Below, one piece after another: positions 48,546 through 61,967 of a stretch of 64,000 nucleotides of DNA. The first letter of the stretch is position 1. Every line of letters begins with the position of its first letter. The DNA is taken from the NCBI GenBank assembly GCA_964006375.1, contig OZ023267.1:18589971-18653970 (forward strand), read 5' to 3'. Position numbers and translations under genes: made by a program. The DNA is from Tillus elongatus (Eukaryota; Arthropoda; Insecta; Coleoptera; Cleridae). A model generated the notes under the pieces. That model ran no database searches. It was not told where the DNA came from and saw only the letters and a program-made list of their open reading frames with translations.

Positions 48546-50340
48546 ACTCAAAGTTAGAACATTTTTATAGCTAGTAATATCTTCTGCGAGAACGTATTAT
48601 GAGAGTCGAGAAAATATGATTTCCAATCAATAACAAGTCCTGAAATGACTGCGGTTTTCACGATACGTGAAGACAGGAATTTATCGGGAAACAAATAAAT
48701 AAAATACGTGATCTCTTACTTTCAGATGGTTAACAGATGATGCCATCCATTGCCAGATAGCGTTTCTGACTCTCATTTGTTCAGTAATCTGATACGACTG
48801 AATTACATGGACGATAAATTATAGTGCCTTTTATATTTGAGCTCCCTTGTAACAAGGTATTTATTTTTTTCTATCTACAAGACTCTACTTTATGACGTCT
48901 GCTATAAATAGAAAATAATTTATAAATCCGGCACTAAAGTGGGTTGTTTTTGTTATCGAGAGCATTGCTAGAACTCCGTCCTTGTTTTCATACTAACAAA
49001 AAAAATCAATATATTCATTGATTTCTACATTTTTATCTCTGAGTAACTATATGTGTAGACTTTGAAATTTTTATTTTAAGCGTAAAAGTTCAAAAATTGT
49101 AAAAATGGTTCCAATGTAAATGTGACTATAACGATAACGAAGTAATTCAAGCTATTCACCACAGGTCTAGGTTTGAACACACGTTGACCTTGGAGACGAT
49201 TTCCAGTGGGATTTGTGGAGTATACAAATTTAGGCCTGGAATTGAACTACGGCAACCCAACCTACCTTTATCCACCGATCTAAGAAGTAGGAAAAGTGAG
49301 AGCTTAAAACTCCTTCCTCTAATATTTCCTTAAAATCCAACCAACCGCTATCCACTACTCTTAAGAAATAAGTAGATTTGGTCGAGATTTAAAAAAATGT
49401 TCGGGACGCAGCAAATGCGTATTTTTATAAGAGCAATATATTATAGTGATTTAGCCTTATATTTAAAGTTATAAAACATTACTTTATTCACTTAGAAACA
49501 GTACAAAATAAGGAAAAAAAAGGCAAGCAAAAACATGAACTCTATCATAAATATTTATACAGTAATTTGGATACAAAACTTAAACAAAGAAATTAATAAA
49601 CAGGAAATATATTCACAAAAAAATACACTAGAAAGCTGAACATAAAAATTCCCGTCGTTCACGCATTGATGATGTTTTATGCATGCAGATGGGGAAGAAG
49701 AACCCCCAGGTCGAAGAGGGTTTCTGCCCCCTCACTCAAAAACCCGGGGGCTCCTCTTTCCCCTGTGCATGCATACAACTACCCGCAAAGCATAAAGCAC
49801 AAGAAAAATTTCTTGGGAGCAACCCCCAAGAAAGTTACTGAACCTGGGCGAATATGGATGCGGTGCGGGTAGACAGGGTTTAAAGGAGGCATTGCTGCAA
49901 AATGTGAAAAACGCATCTTTTCAAAGTCCGACTAAATATTTTTTTAGCATTTTCCGCTCATATTTTCTCCCCGCCCAGCAACCCTATTCATTCTTGGTCA
50001 CTTAAGTTTCTTAGGGGCCCGTTGCACCAAATTTGCCTTGTGGCTTGTGCATCCAAGGAAGGTTCTACGCATGTTTCTGAAAAAAATTCTAAAAACCCTA
50101 AATGCAGTAAACTGTAAATTTACCGAAATTACATCCCACAACGTCGCCTATAATGCCTTTTTCAGATGATATCGAATACAGCACTAAAATAAATAAATTC
50201 ACTTGCTGGGTGGTGGCCCTTAATTAACATCGGGGCTACACAAACTTAAAAGTAGTGAAGATATTTAGATCGTATCTTAAGAGTGATAAGTTTGATTAAA
50301 AATCACATTAGTCAAACACCTTTATAAAATATAAAAAAAC
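48546..50340. other. Mostly unassigned; diverged module at about 49780-50140
   Basis: CGGGACGCAGCAAATGCGT at 49402 is an isolated module edge. 49800-50140 resembles the extra segment at 1200-1340 (CCCCCAAGAAAGTTAC, GTGCATCCAAG). No gene recognised. Confidence 0.45.
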
Positions 50341-51305
50341 TCAGGACGTAGCAAGTGCGTTATGGTAGTGAATTTTCATTAAAATGTTTTTATTGCAAAT
50401 ATGTGTGTTTCCTTTTTAAGAAAGCAGGCATCAATTTTGGTTACCAGTATAACTTATATAGTACAAATGCCATGTTTCATAAAAATAACTTTATTGTGTG
50501 AAAATGTAGAAAAATTTCCAAAAGTAAACTTAAAGTGTTCCCGGAAAAACTCGTTTCTTGGTCAACCTTATAGGTTAATAGCAAATTGGGCTATTGAAAT
50601 ATGAAGCATTTGATCAAAATTCGCTACCATAACGCACTTGCTGCATCCAGAATTTCTTTTCTTACAAACATGCAAAACAAAAAAAAAGAGAAAATTTGTA
50701 TCACCAATCAGCCTGTGATTGTAGAAATATTTTTTTAAGATGTAGCTCAAGACACCCTATAATTAATACATTTTTTAATACAAATCTCTTATAATAACGG
50801 ATATATTGAGCTTTATTGATTTTTTACGAAAATTCGACAAAAATTATATACCATTAAACGATAAACTCTATAGCTAAGGCTACTGCCAAGCATCAGAGAA
50901 AGGGTCTATTTGGAATGAATTTTCTGGAAACATTTTAGTACAATGATGGACAATGACGGTTGAAACTAAGACTTCAGGGCTTGTAAAACACCCTTCTTGA
51001 GACATTTGATTTCCATAGCCCGTATTAGATTCAAGTTCTTTGCCTAAATGTTGCCGATTTTGACGTTTTAAATCGCAACTTTGACGTTTTTAGGAAAACC
51101 GCAATTAGATTTCTTTAAATGCATATAACTTTTTTGTCTTTCGACCTACATAGCTAAATTTTGGTTACCTATAAGGATATAAATCTGCGTACCAAATTTG
51201 GTTGCCCTTACTTTGTTAATTCCGGAGATATAATTTTTTTTCGAAAGAAAACACAAAATTTTCCGGGAAAACCTGGGCAGATTTTTTGAGTTATCGGTGT
51301 GATAC

Positions 51306-51308
<3 letters not shown>

Positions 51309-51378
<70 letters not shown>
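51309..51378. repeat. (TA)n array, about 70 bp, left of insertion
   Basis: Passes into TTTATTTATTTATTT at 51379. Confidence 0.95.
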
Positions 51379-51783
<405 letters not shown>

Positions 51784-51920
51784 ATATAAAAATTGAAACT
51801 GACCCCGGAAAAGTGTTCTGGGGAGCCTAATTAGCACTCATTTGAAGAAGTCGTGATCTCCTCATTAGTGAATTTTTTAAAAGAAAATTCACTAAATTTT
51901 TTTAAGAAAATTCACTAAAA

Positions 51921-52599
51921 ACAACAGTTTTACGATATTATTTTAAATAAACCAATAGGAATACGTTTCGCGACTGTATGAACCTAGCTTTTGTCCAAGA
52001 CTACACTGGACACTTGTCTTGATACTTGCAAAGAACATTGACGCCCGTGATACTAAATTTAACACAACGAACCTACCAAATATTATTTTCCGCACGGAGA
52101 CAAACTATAAAAATGCCAATATGGTTGCTATTACTACATAATGCATTAGTTATTTTCTCCGGTTATATAATAATAATAATGTCTAAGGGGTCCTGTCGTG
52201 GCTCAATTAAGAAACATTAAAAACCAAGTGTTAACACTGCTCTTAGAATATGATTTACTGATATACAGATTTTCTATTTTACGCAAAATTGTATTGTTTA
52301 AAGTCATTACCTCACAATTTTCATCTATAGCCAACGTCCGATATTTATTTTCACTATTTATATCCATGTTTTAAATATGTTAGGTTAATTAAAAGTCAAT
52401 TGTAAAATATCAGACGTTGTACACGTCTCCACCTATACCATTTTGTGTTAACTAGAGCTGCCGTGACAACATACTACCTAGTTCCGCACCGAGATGGCGT
52501 CCCTGTCGCACTTCTCTTCAATGTTCTACATGCTGACATGTTGCAATAATGTAACTTCCATTTGTTTCTATCTACGATTTATTTAATTATCGTAGCAGT
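51921..52599. other. Unassigned stretch
   Basis: Nothing recognised. Confidence 0.4.
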
Positions 52600-52611
52600 A
52601 CAGGTAACGTC

Positions 52612-52683
52612 TCAACCAAGGGTTGCGGTGCTATCGGGGCGGCAAGGCCGCGGACGAGCCCTGAGGGAACAAAAAAAAAAAAA
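52612..52683 (+). mobile_element. LINE-C 3' end, 72-bp insertion
   Basis: GGGTTGCGGTGCTATC, GGGGCGGCAAGGC and GACGAGCCCTGAGG match the 3' end of LINE-C (35631-36345, reverse), followed by 13 A (52671-52683). Exact flanks ACAGGTAACGTC at 52600-52611 and CAGGTAACGTC at 52684-52694 are its target duplication. Confidence 0.85.
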
Positions 52684-52694
52684 CAGGTAACGTC

Positions 52695-53725
52695 ATATGA
52701 AATTACTAGAATTTAGAGATATAATTTTAGTAATTTCATCAGTCAAGTTTTTTTATAAAAGGGTTATTGTATAAAAGTACCGTAGAGTAGTATAGCTATT
52801 ATGAGTGTGAATAAATATTTTCGATTTTTTTAATGACGATGCAGTAAGGCACAACCAGTTAAATCGAAAATAACAATTTGTTGAAAAATCAGAGGACAAG
52901 CCACCACGACATCTATCTTTATAAAACAGATAGGGCAACCAGAAAAAAATTAAATTTAAGTGTAATTTGACAAGGTAAACCTTAAAAACATTAGAAGGCT
53001 AAAGCTTATGGAAGTTTTAAATAAAATTATAAGCTTATCTAATAACCTGGATAGAATTGTGTTTATTTTACGACCACAGCGTCATATAAAATTCATATGA
53101 AACCCAACAAAGGCTACATGAAGATGAGAAAAGGGGGTTCACAAATGGTGCATTACCCTATGTTCTCCATAATCTTTATTGATTCGGAAGGATCCTGGAA
53201 AAGATTAAATTTAGTTACTGGTCGGTCTCCTGTTTCACAAACGAAAAGAAAAAAGAAATACGTAAGCCATTTACTGGTCTCGTCGGTATAAAACCTGTCG
53301 GGTCGAAATACGGGATTTCAGAATATTTTATACATCTGTAAGCGGTTATTCAATAGCGGGAGTGATATTAATAAAATATGAGATTCTGGATACTAAATTT
53401 TCTCTCAGAAGCAGCTTACATGGAGATACAAGCGTCAATACCTGTAAAATAAAGGTTAGAATGCTGAAGCTTCCAGTTTCCGTCACAACAGTTGGGACTT
53501 AATGCGTTTTATGTTGTAGAATTCACGATCTAAAAGAAGATCAGCTCACGAATGGGCAGTATAATTTATAATAAACATTCTGTTGCTTGGAATGATAATA
53601 TTATCAGTGATTCTGTTGCTTCTTCCTCTTACGTGTAAATAGTTTGGTGTTAAATACTGGGTGTCCACATTTGGCATTTCGATTTAAATTGGTCGTCATT
53701 TATACCAAGATTGTATTAGAGTAAC
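52695..53725. other. Single-copy stretch
   Basis: No gene recognised. Confidence 0.4.
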
Positions 53726-54500
53726 CAGCGCCGGCCTTAACCACCCAGGCGCCCCGGGCGAGTCAATCATTTGGCGCCCTTTATTATATGATAATTATAT
53801 AATATTTATGTATAATTATATATTAGAATAATAAAAGAAGTAATTAGGTAGCACTTTTGTTTTAAATCAAAGATAACTCTAAGCTTGTTTGGCAATTGGT
53901 TAAACTCGAAACATGTTAAAACCTTACTTTTCTAGCTTTTTTGTCAGCAAATTCTCTAATAAGACAAGCAAAATCTAGGTTTTCTGCAACTTGATTTTCA
54001 ATGGACAGTGAGGCCAAACTGGTCAATCTAGTTTTAGACATTGTAGACCGCAAGTAGGTTTCTTTCAATGTGAGTTTGGAAAAACTGCGTTCACCACTTG
54101 CAATAGTCACTGGTATTGTTAACAGAATACGCAACGATATCCAGGTGTTGGAATATAATTCTTGAAGGTTATGCTTCTTGATAAAGTTCAAGGCTTCAAT
54201 AGTCGTTGCTTGATTGTCTTCACGATAATGTTGTAGGCGTAAAATTTCATCCCACAACAAATTGCCATCGATATCTGATTTAAAGTTGACAGTTAACTGT
54301 TCCTGTAATTTAGCACAATGTTTTAATAATCGTTTTTTATTTTGATTCTTTTTTATGTTAAACAAGAAACTCCACGTCGTAGAAAAACCTTGCATCTGTC
54401 TAAATCTTTCTTTTATACATATAAGCACGGTATCCAAAAGAGCATTAAGAATTCGCGGCGCCCCGGTGTTCCGGCGCCCGGGTCGTACGAATATAAGCAT
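53726..54500 (-). mobile_element. hAT remnant with one clear terminus
   Basis: The left end CAGCGCCGGCCTTAACCACC followed by CAGGCGCCCCGGGCG is a hAT-style GC-rich terminus in AT-rich surroundings. A related GC-rich palindromic block (GGCGCCCCGGTGTTCCGG) lies at 54455-54485, fused to the 5' end of the remaining gene. No matching 8-bp flanks were found, so the right boundary is uncertain. Confidence 0.6.
53916..54500 (-). pseudogene. hAT transposase C-terminal part (ZMYM1-like)
   Basis: 194 open codons. The last 100 residues carry the hAT dimerisation region: TIPVTIASGERSFSKL, then LRSTMSKTRLTSLASLSIE. This arrangement is usual for insect hAT proteins annotated as zinc-finger MYM-type 1-like. 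The zinc finger and the catalytic DDE region are missing. The first about 17 residues come from the GC-rich terminal block, so this is an internally deleted element and not a working transposase. Confidence 0.75.
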
Positions 54501-54611
54501 TTACACATACAATAATTATACTTATAAACATTAATTGTTAAGTATACCTTCTACAGTTTACATGTATACTTTAGTTTAGTATACCAGTCTCTAAAAAACC
54601 TCAAATGAACA

Positions 54612-55190
54612 AAAGGTAATTTTATGTTTAACATTAAATTCTAATCTGCTGGCTTTATAATTTCGAATTGAACTCATTAATGGGTTATTGAGTTTAGTCT
54701 CATTATATTTATTTGCTGTCTTAGTTATTTTTTATACACATTATTTTTGCGATATCATGTAATTCCCTAATTCTAGTGTACCTACTTTTATTAAGTGCCA
54801 TTCTTAGGCATTTAATTTGAAACCGCTGTATTTTTCCTATATGACTTTTAGCTGCACCACACCAGACTGGTGCTACGTAAGACATTATGGGTCGTAACAT
54901 GGTTTTATATAGTAACAGTTTATTTTCTATACTAACTTTGTTATTTTTATTAATAAGGGGATAAAGTGTTTTTACTGCCAAATGAGGATTTTTTATGGAT
55001 GTGTTTATATGCTTCTTAACTGTTAGTCTGGAATCTCAGTGTACTCTCCAAGTATTTGACCGTATTATTTTCTTTAATATTTTCTCCGTTAAACTTTAAA
55101 GGTTGATATATTTTGACGTTCGAAAAAAACAATAAATTCAAATTTATTTGCATTAATTTGCAATTTCCATATCTTAAAGAAGTTCTATAG
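54612..55190 (-). pseudogene. jockey-like LINE, RT C-terminal fragment
   Basis: Open from 54981 to 54721 with KLLLYKTMLRPIMSYVAPVW, then the AAKSHIGKIQRFQIKCLRM block. Upstream in shifted frame, INGENIKENN-like and VKYL residues continue the thumb region, and downstream blocks continue to about 54612. Both are typical of insect jockey-like LINE C-termini. Domains for copying and cutting are missing. Confidence 0.75.
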
Positions 55191-55257
55191 CATGTTTAAA
55201 TGAATCTCAATTTGTTTCGCTGCCACTATAGCACTGAAATAATGCGCATATATTGCA

Positions 55258-55312
55258 GTCAGAAGCACACGTGCCTATCACTGGACCACCAAGGCCTTTT
55301 AAGGAACTTCGA
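55258..55312 (-). repeat. SINE head-like fragment
   Basis: On the minus strand CCTTGGTGGTCCAGTGATAG and GCACGTGTGC resemble the head of the SINE at 47080-47428 and 12067-12100. The body is absent. Confidence 0.4.
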
Positions 55313-56174
55313 ACTCATAATAGCTGTGTGGAGCTTGTAAAGTATATGCTGCAATTTATGTAGTGTTATTATTACAAGAATAGCTTCGTATAAGAAAGTA
55401 CTTTTAATTTTTGAAAACATCTCATTATCGCACATCATAAAATCTACCACTCAATGTACTTCAATAAAGCTATGGCGGAATCGTTCAGACCTCCCCCCTT
55501 GTTGTTAACAGCAAACACATTAAGGGACAGTTATTTTCTTAGTTATGTCCATTAGTTCCCATGATAGTCGACACTAAAATATTGCAAATAGTGCCTATTG
55601 GACGAAGCACTGTTTCTCAGTTTATTTCATCTCTATAAGATGTATTCGTCAATGTCCCCACTAAAAGTCCCTTAATGTTACGATAATATCAGTAATAATG
55701 TCTACACGATCTGGCACTCTGCAGAATCCGGCAGCACCCCTCTCAAAGGTGTCAATTAGGCATATCTAAAGGCATAATACCACTTTAGGGGTGCTAAAAG
55801 TATTTACAATTTAGAGACATTGCACGTCAACGCATTTGTGGTGTAGTATTTGAGTGGGATTTTTCTGGTTAACTATTTCTTAAGGTTTTCAAACACGTAA
55901 AATGCTATTAAACTAAAAAGAAAATGTATCATAGTTATAAAAAATAGCGCTGCAAATTAAATCATAACTTCCACATAGCTGTGATAATCTACTCTCCTCA
56001 GAAAGACATTCTAATGAAATGAATTTAGTATCCATGACTTGACCACTTAAAAAAATATTAATATTCCTCTACTCATAAACTTCTGAAACGTTATATTACG
56101 CGAGTTTAACAAAAAAGTGCCAATTTTCACCAAATCACCCCTCATTTATCCCCTACCCCCCTTTTTTATATATT
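55313..56174. other. Unassigned stretch
   Basis: Nothing recognised. Confidence 0.4.
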
Positions 56175-59028
56175 TTAACAACACAACACGAGGGCCCACA
56201 GCCTAAATACTATCGTACCGTGGGTGTCGACAAGGAGGAAAGAGGAAACTTGTTAATTCTGGACTTAAAGGTCTGTAGGTTCGGAGGAGAAGGAAAACAT
56301 GTGCCGGCAAGGAATTCCACAACTTGGAAGTCCTCGGGACAAAAGAGCGGGTATAACAAGATGTTCTATGTCTGGTCACCTGGACAGTAAAAGGGTACAT
56401 TCGCTCTGTCCCCTGGTAGATCTGTTGGGGGCAGCAGGTGGAGGAACTATGAAAGAAAGCTTCTCTGAGCAGTGCCCGTGCAGATATCTATAAAATAGAG
56501 AGAGAGAGAGAGAGGTCACCAACGGCACGTCGGTGGGCAAGGGATGGCAGCCTTTGGGTGAGGGTAGGGTCACCGACGAGACGTATAACTCTCTTCCGAA
56601 TGGAGTCCAGGATAGCGAGTGTAGAAGCGGCATCGGCACCGCAGATGTGGGAGAAGTATTCGAGGTTTGGCCTTATTTGTGAAGTATATAAACTATAGAG
56701 ATTAGCTGGTGAAAAGTATTTGAGAGCCCGGAAGAGGAAACCTAATTTCTTAGCAGCCGCTTCTGCAACTGATGTGATAGGTTGGTGCCAATTGAGATTT
56801 CGATCCACAGAAATGCCAACAAGTGAAAAGGACTCATTGCTTTGAATAACTTGGTTGTTCATTGTAATGGGTCTAGGGCTGGTGTATCTCTTATGAGATA
56901 GAAAGCAAGACTGAGATTTGGTGGAGTTGAATTGTGTAAGATTTCTACTTCCTCAGTCTAATTTTTTTGGAGTTCCACAGGGACAGAATCCTCCACGAGT
57001 CTGCGATCCTCATCTAATTGGGCTAACGAGACAGGCTTAGAATATTGTATATTTGAGTGGAGGGTGCTGTCATCCGCGTAACTGCTAACTGGGTTGTATG
57101 TGCTAGAGAGGAGGTCATTGATGTGGAGAGGAAACAAAGTAGGGGCTAAAGCTGAACCTTGAGGGACTCCTGCATTAATTGCTGCACGACAATAGAAATG
57201 CTCCGGTTGGTGAGGAAATTTGCTGTCCAGGTACAGAGTTTTGATGGTAGGTCAGAGGCCGGAAGTTTATTAAGCAGCGCTGTGTGCCAGACCTAGTCGA
57301 ATGCTTTGGATATGTCTAGAGCGACAATCTGGGATTCACCGTGCAGTTCCATAGACTTGTTCCAAGAATGGGTGACAAAGGAAATGAGGTCGGTAGTCTG
57401 ACGGAATCCATACTGCGTGTCGTGGATTAGACTATGTTTTTCAAGTAATTTTAGTAGCTCGGTGTTTATATACTTTTCCATCACTTTAGAGATGACTGAA
57501 AGGAGAAAAATAGGTTTGTAGTTGCTAGGAAGCGCTTTGGATCCCTTCTTGGAGACGGGTTGCACTCGAGCAGTTTTCCAGTTACTAGGGAATATGTCTC
57601 GAGTCAGGACAGGAGCAAGTTCTGGTGCGCATTTTTTGAGAACAATTGGTGGTATCTCGTCAAGGCCAGAGGCTTTCCTGGTATCAAGAGAAGAGAGCAT
57701 CTTTCGTACCTTTTTAGTTTTGAAAATAATATCCGTCATTTTATGCGCGACATTAGGGACTGTTGGTGGTTGAACATTTGGATGAGGGTTGAGCGTAGAA
57801 TTGTCGGCGAACAACGAGGCAAAAAGTTCACCCTTGCCCAGGGCGGTAGAAATAAAACAAGAGGTGGGAACGTTCCAAGAATGGGTGACAAAGGAAAGGA
57901 GGTCGGCAGTTGATCTGCGCTGACTGAATCCATACTGCCTGTCGTGGATTCGACTGTGTTTTTCAAGAAATTTTAGAAATTTGGTGTTTTATATACTTTT
58001 CCGTCACTTTAGAGACGACTGAAAGGAGAGAAATAGGCCTGTAGTTGCTAGGAAGCTCTTTGGATCCTTTCTTGGGGACGGGTGGTACTCGAGCAATTTT
58101 CCAGTTACTATGGAATTTGCCTCTATTGTAATATGTCTGAAACAGACGAGTCAGGATAGAAGCAAGTTCTAGTGCACATTTTTTGAGAACAATTGCTGGG
58201 ATCTTGTGAAGACCAAAGGCTTTCCTGGTATTATGAGAAGAGCGCATCTTTCGTACCTTTTTAGTTTTGAAAATGATATCCATCATTTTATGCGCCGCAT
58301 TGGGGACTGTTGGTGGTTGAACATTTGGAGATGGGTTGAGAGTTGGGTTGCCGGCGAACAACGAAGCAAAAAGTTCAGCCATGCCCAGGCGGTAGAAAAA
58401 ATTTCATCCCCTGAAACTAGAGGTGGGAACGTGCTCTTGCAGAAATTATTTCCAATATATTTAGCAAGAGTCCAAAAGGGTTTGCTGCCGTTGGAGCTTG
58501 AATGGACTTTGTTTTTGATGTGGTTATTAAACGAGTTTTTTGCCTCAGAAAGAATGCATACATAGCGGTTTCTTGTGTCGTTAAATGCTTGACAGTTTTC
58601 TTGACTGGGATTGTGTAGAAGTGTTTTGTGAGATTTGACCTTTTCAAGTCTGGCCTTGTCACAGGATTTAGAGAACCAGGGCTTTTGAGTGGCTGAAGAG
58701 GTTTTCTGTGTACGTGGAATAAATAATTCCATGCCAGCTTGGATAATTTCGGTGACCTTATGTGAGATATCAGAGGGGTTAAGATGAGAGAAGCAGACAG
58801 ACGCCCATGAAAATGAGGAAAAGTAGTCTCGCATGTCGTCCCAGTTCTGAATCTTTTGTACAAGGAGGAGCCATCATCATTTTTGTTTATAAGAGAAAGC
58901 GACTCATACACCAGAACCGGAAAAGTCCGTTGGAACTTCACCAGCCCCTTGATGTAAAGGGTGGTACCTCCTCGGGCGTGAAAAAAAAATCGTTTACTAA
59001 TACGTAAAGGAAAAGTCCACTGCTACCT
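56175..59028 (-). pseudogene. LINE-A copy A4, deleted and internally duplicated
   Basis: Read from 59028 leftward: leader as in A2, then a jump after the TCCTTGTA block (58862) to the NWDDMRDYF region, deleting the endonuclease (about 810 bp). Linker and RT continue to about 57872 (CACCCATTCTTGGAAC). The sequence then restarts at an earlier point (GTTCCCACCTCTTG) and repeats about 550 bp before running to the 3' end at 56175. Many frame shifts; (GA)n expansion at 56497-56513. Inactive. Confidence 0.85.
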
Positions 59029-60442
59029 TAAATTATCTTACCCAAAAACAATTCGAAACCTTCTTTTGACGGATGCTAACCGGATACCAAATTTGCAGAT
59101 AATATATCAATTCGTTCGTAAGTTATTACGCCTACGAACAGACAGACGTACAGGCTGACAGACCGATCGATCAACAGACCAGGAGATTAAAAAATTCGTT
59201 CCAGCGTCAAGTTTTTTTCTATATGTTTTGAGACTTTGACGCTTTTTTGGCAAAATAAATTTCCAAAGATAATACGGTCCTGGCGATAAAATGAGCGATT
59301 ACACCTGTGATTCGAAAATAGCATAACTCTATGCAGAGTCCCACCCTGGTCCGTTAAGCTGGAGCGTTGGGGGCAAGGTCAAATATTCTATTCTCACAAC
59401 ATCAAAGGGCCGCCCTACAAGATTCACTGCTGGGTTTTATTATGCTGTGCTGCAAGTGTGGAATTTTAAAGCGCACAACGGGATTGCTTATTCGGTCGTT
59501 TTTGTCGAAGATAGTCGATCATTTCGTATCGAAGTTTCTCATTTAGGTAGAGCACTGAAGAATACACATCGACGCAGGACTGTGTATAAGGATGTATATA
59601 ACGTCGGCAACCATTAACACACTTTACTTCTTCTGATTCTGTATTAATGGCTGCCGACTCTGCGATCCTCGATATACTAATTTTGTTTGTGTAGAATGCA
59701 GGAGGTAAAAAATAAAAATTTATTAAAATATAACAGCAAAAATATTATTTTCCCCGGCAGGGGGCAGTGCGCGCGCACGGGCACACTTATTGAGGAGCCT
59801 CCCCTGTCAAATATGCAATAATAATAATAATAATACTAAGTTATAAAAGAAGCAACAAAAAAATTCGGGTCAATTTAAAAATTTGTCACCTTATTCAATA
59901 TACAAAGAAGTGGTCACAACAATAACTGTTCTGGACGTTTTCGATTGGAAATAAAAAATAAGGGAAAATCTGAACCTGTTCTTTAATACTTTTACGAAAG
60001 AGTTTAGAACTTTTCTGCCTAAATCCATGTGCTTTTCAAACACAAAAATAAAAAAGTTTGGACGCTGGGAACGGCAGAAAAACATAATTGTATTTACACA
60101 AGTTGTCCGGGACTAACGTAATGAAAATGTCAGTTTGGCGAAAATCGAGGGGTGAAATCAGTCCAAGGATGTTCTCTCCGTAAAGGCGGATGTGACTCAC
60201 AATATGAAAGGGATGTGCGATCTGTTGATAATATTAGTTTTCCGCAACTCACTCGACTGTGGAAAGAAAAAACTTTTATTATTCTATATGTCTGGAAACA
60301 TTTCCTTTATATAATGGAATCTTTTGTTTGATTCAATGACATATGCTACTTCACGCACCATATAGCCACTCTAAAATTAATAGATACATAATATAATATT
60401 GCTCTTGCTAAGGAAACATATGATATAAGAGGATAGCAAAAT
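59029..60442. other. Single-copy stretch
   Basis: No gene recognised. A GC-rich patch (GCGCGCGCACGGGC) near 59770 and (AAT)n at 59817-59834. Confidence 0.4.
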
Positions 60443-61172
60443 TTCGGGACGCAGCAAGTGGGTTATAGTAGTGAATTTTCATTCACTATTATTATACGCC
60501 ATATTACTAAAATTAATACTTTAAACTTACACAGATCTTCAAGATCGATTTTAGAGGTCCTAGTACGAGCACATTTGAAGAACTTGTATTACAAATTTCA
60601 TTAAAGTTACAAAAGATTTCCAGAGGGTAACTTAATTCATATTTAGAAAAGTAAAGTAGCTGCCAAAGTATAAACGTATCAGTTATTTTTCCTTACTAAT
60701 TGCCACAATAATTTCGTTTTAGTCAACCTAATCAACCCGGTTTTTTCAATATCAACAACAACAAAATGTCTGCTGAAAATTATAATTTCAGACTCGGTGA
60801 CAAAGTTATTCAGGCGTTTTAAACAAAAATGAGATCTTGTTCAAATCGTATGAAATCTGTGCACCATTGTTTCTCCAAATGTCAAAATAAAACAAACAAA
60901 AAATAAAAAACTATACACTCATTGAGCTGGAATCGATGACGCAACCTTCTGCGTAGAAGAAAAGCACGCTATCACAGAGCTATCTAAGGATACGTTAACT
61001 AACGTTTTGTCTACGTGATACTTGACACCGGCTTCATGTCCGGGATATTATATTAAAAGTACACGTAACAGTTAACTACAGCATGGGTAGAATTGCCATT
61101 GAAACACACTCAACAACTGTTTCGTTCTTATATGACGTCACTATATTATGTTACACTTTCAGTTTAAAAACC

Positions 61173-61258
<86 letters not shown>
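60443..61258 (-). mobile_element. TAH variant with tRNA-like insert, reverse
   Basis: Module edge CGGGACGCAGCAAGTGGG at 60445, then a diverged inverted copy of 45205-45960 and a (TA)n array. The tRNA-like part near 60940-61000 keeps a B-box-like remnant (ATCGATTCC in complement). Confidence 0.65.
61175..61258. repeat. (TA)n array, about 84 bp
   Basis: Bordered by CCAGA and GCTGTGCTT. Confidence 0.95.
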
Positions 61259-61260
<2 letters not shown>

Positions 61261-61700
61261 TGTGCTTAAACTGCATTTGGCGCCGTTCATAAAGCTACAA
61301 ATATAGTGTATTTTAAAAATTGATTGAATCCCCCAGTTAAATAAAATTTTCAATTTCATGTCGTCTCGATATTTTTGCCCGAGATTTTACGATTGTTGGT
61401 TCGGGTAGTATGTTTTATGCCTGTTATTTTGTGTCGTTACCGTCGATGTATGGTTTATACCTGTTGTATGAATCAATGTACGCGTGGCAGTTAAGTACAC
61501 TGTCTATCAGGCATTAGACTTTAACCACTAAGTTGTTTCAATGCATATCTTTCAGATTTTATTTTTACTTACTTTACTTAAAGTTCACAACATAGGTTTA
61601 TTTACACCATTTCTAGCCATATGTAAAGTCTTACTTCAGTTACTCTGATACTTACAAAAAGCGTTTTCAAAAATATTTTTGTATATTTTTGGGTGAAAAA
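61259..61700. other. Unassigned stretch
   Basis: Nothing recognised. Confidence 0.4.
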
Positions 61701-61785
61701 TGTCCGTTATAGCTGATATACGAACTCGTCCCCGGTCTTAAGAATGAAGGCAAGTTTCGTTAAAATGAGGTGAGTGTTTTTCGAG

Positions 61786-61846
<61 letters not shown>

Positions 61847-61967
61847 AACGGACGTTGGATTTGGGTTCTAGAGACCCAAATTCGCGCTCATCTGAAGACA
61901 TTTTTTCAAAAGCTTTTCATCGTGACGTTTCTAATAATGAATTTTTCTTAATGACAACTAAAATAAA
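61701..61967 (-). repeat. TAH fragment, reverse, diverged
   Basis: Body-like TTCGAGTTATA, (TA)n, GGATTTGGGTTCTAGAGACC, and a weak foldback (ATGAATTTTTCTTAATGACA). Confidence 0.55.
61787..61843. repeat. (TA)n array, about 57 bp
   Basis: Shortest array in the window. Confidence 0.95.

Noticed and set aside
52455..52560. Coding exon near GAGATGGCGTCCCTG
   Set aside because: Kozak-like ATG but the frame closes quickly and no splice pattern or homology is visible.
59750..59800. CpG-rich promoter at the GCGCGCGCACGGGC patch
   Set aside because: Only about 40 bp long, with no adjacent gene or initiator pattern.
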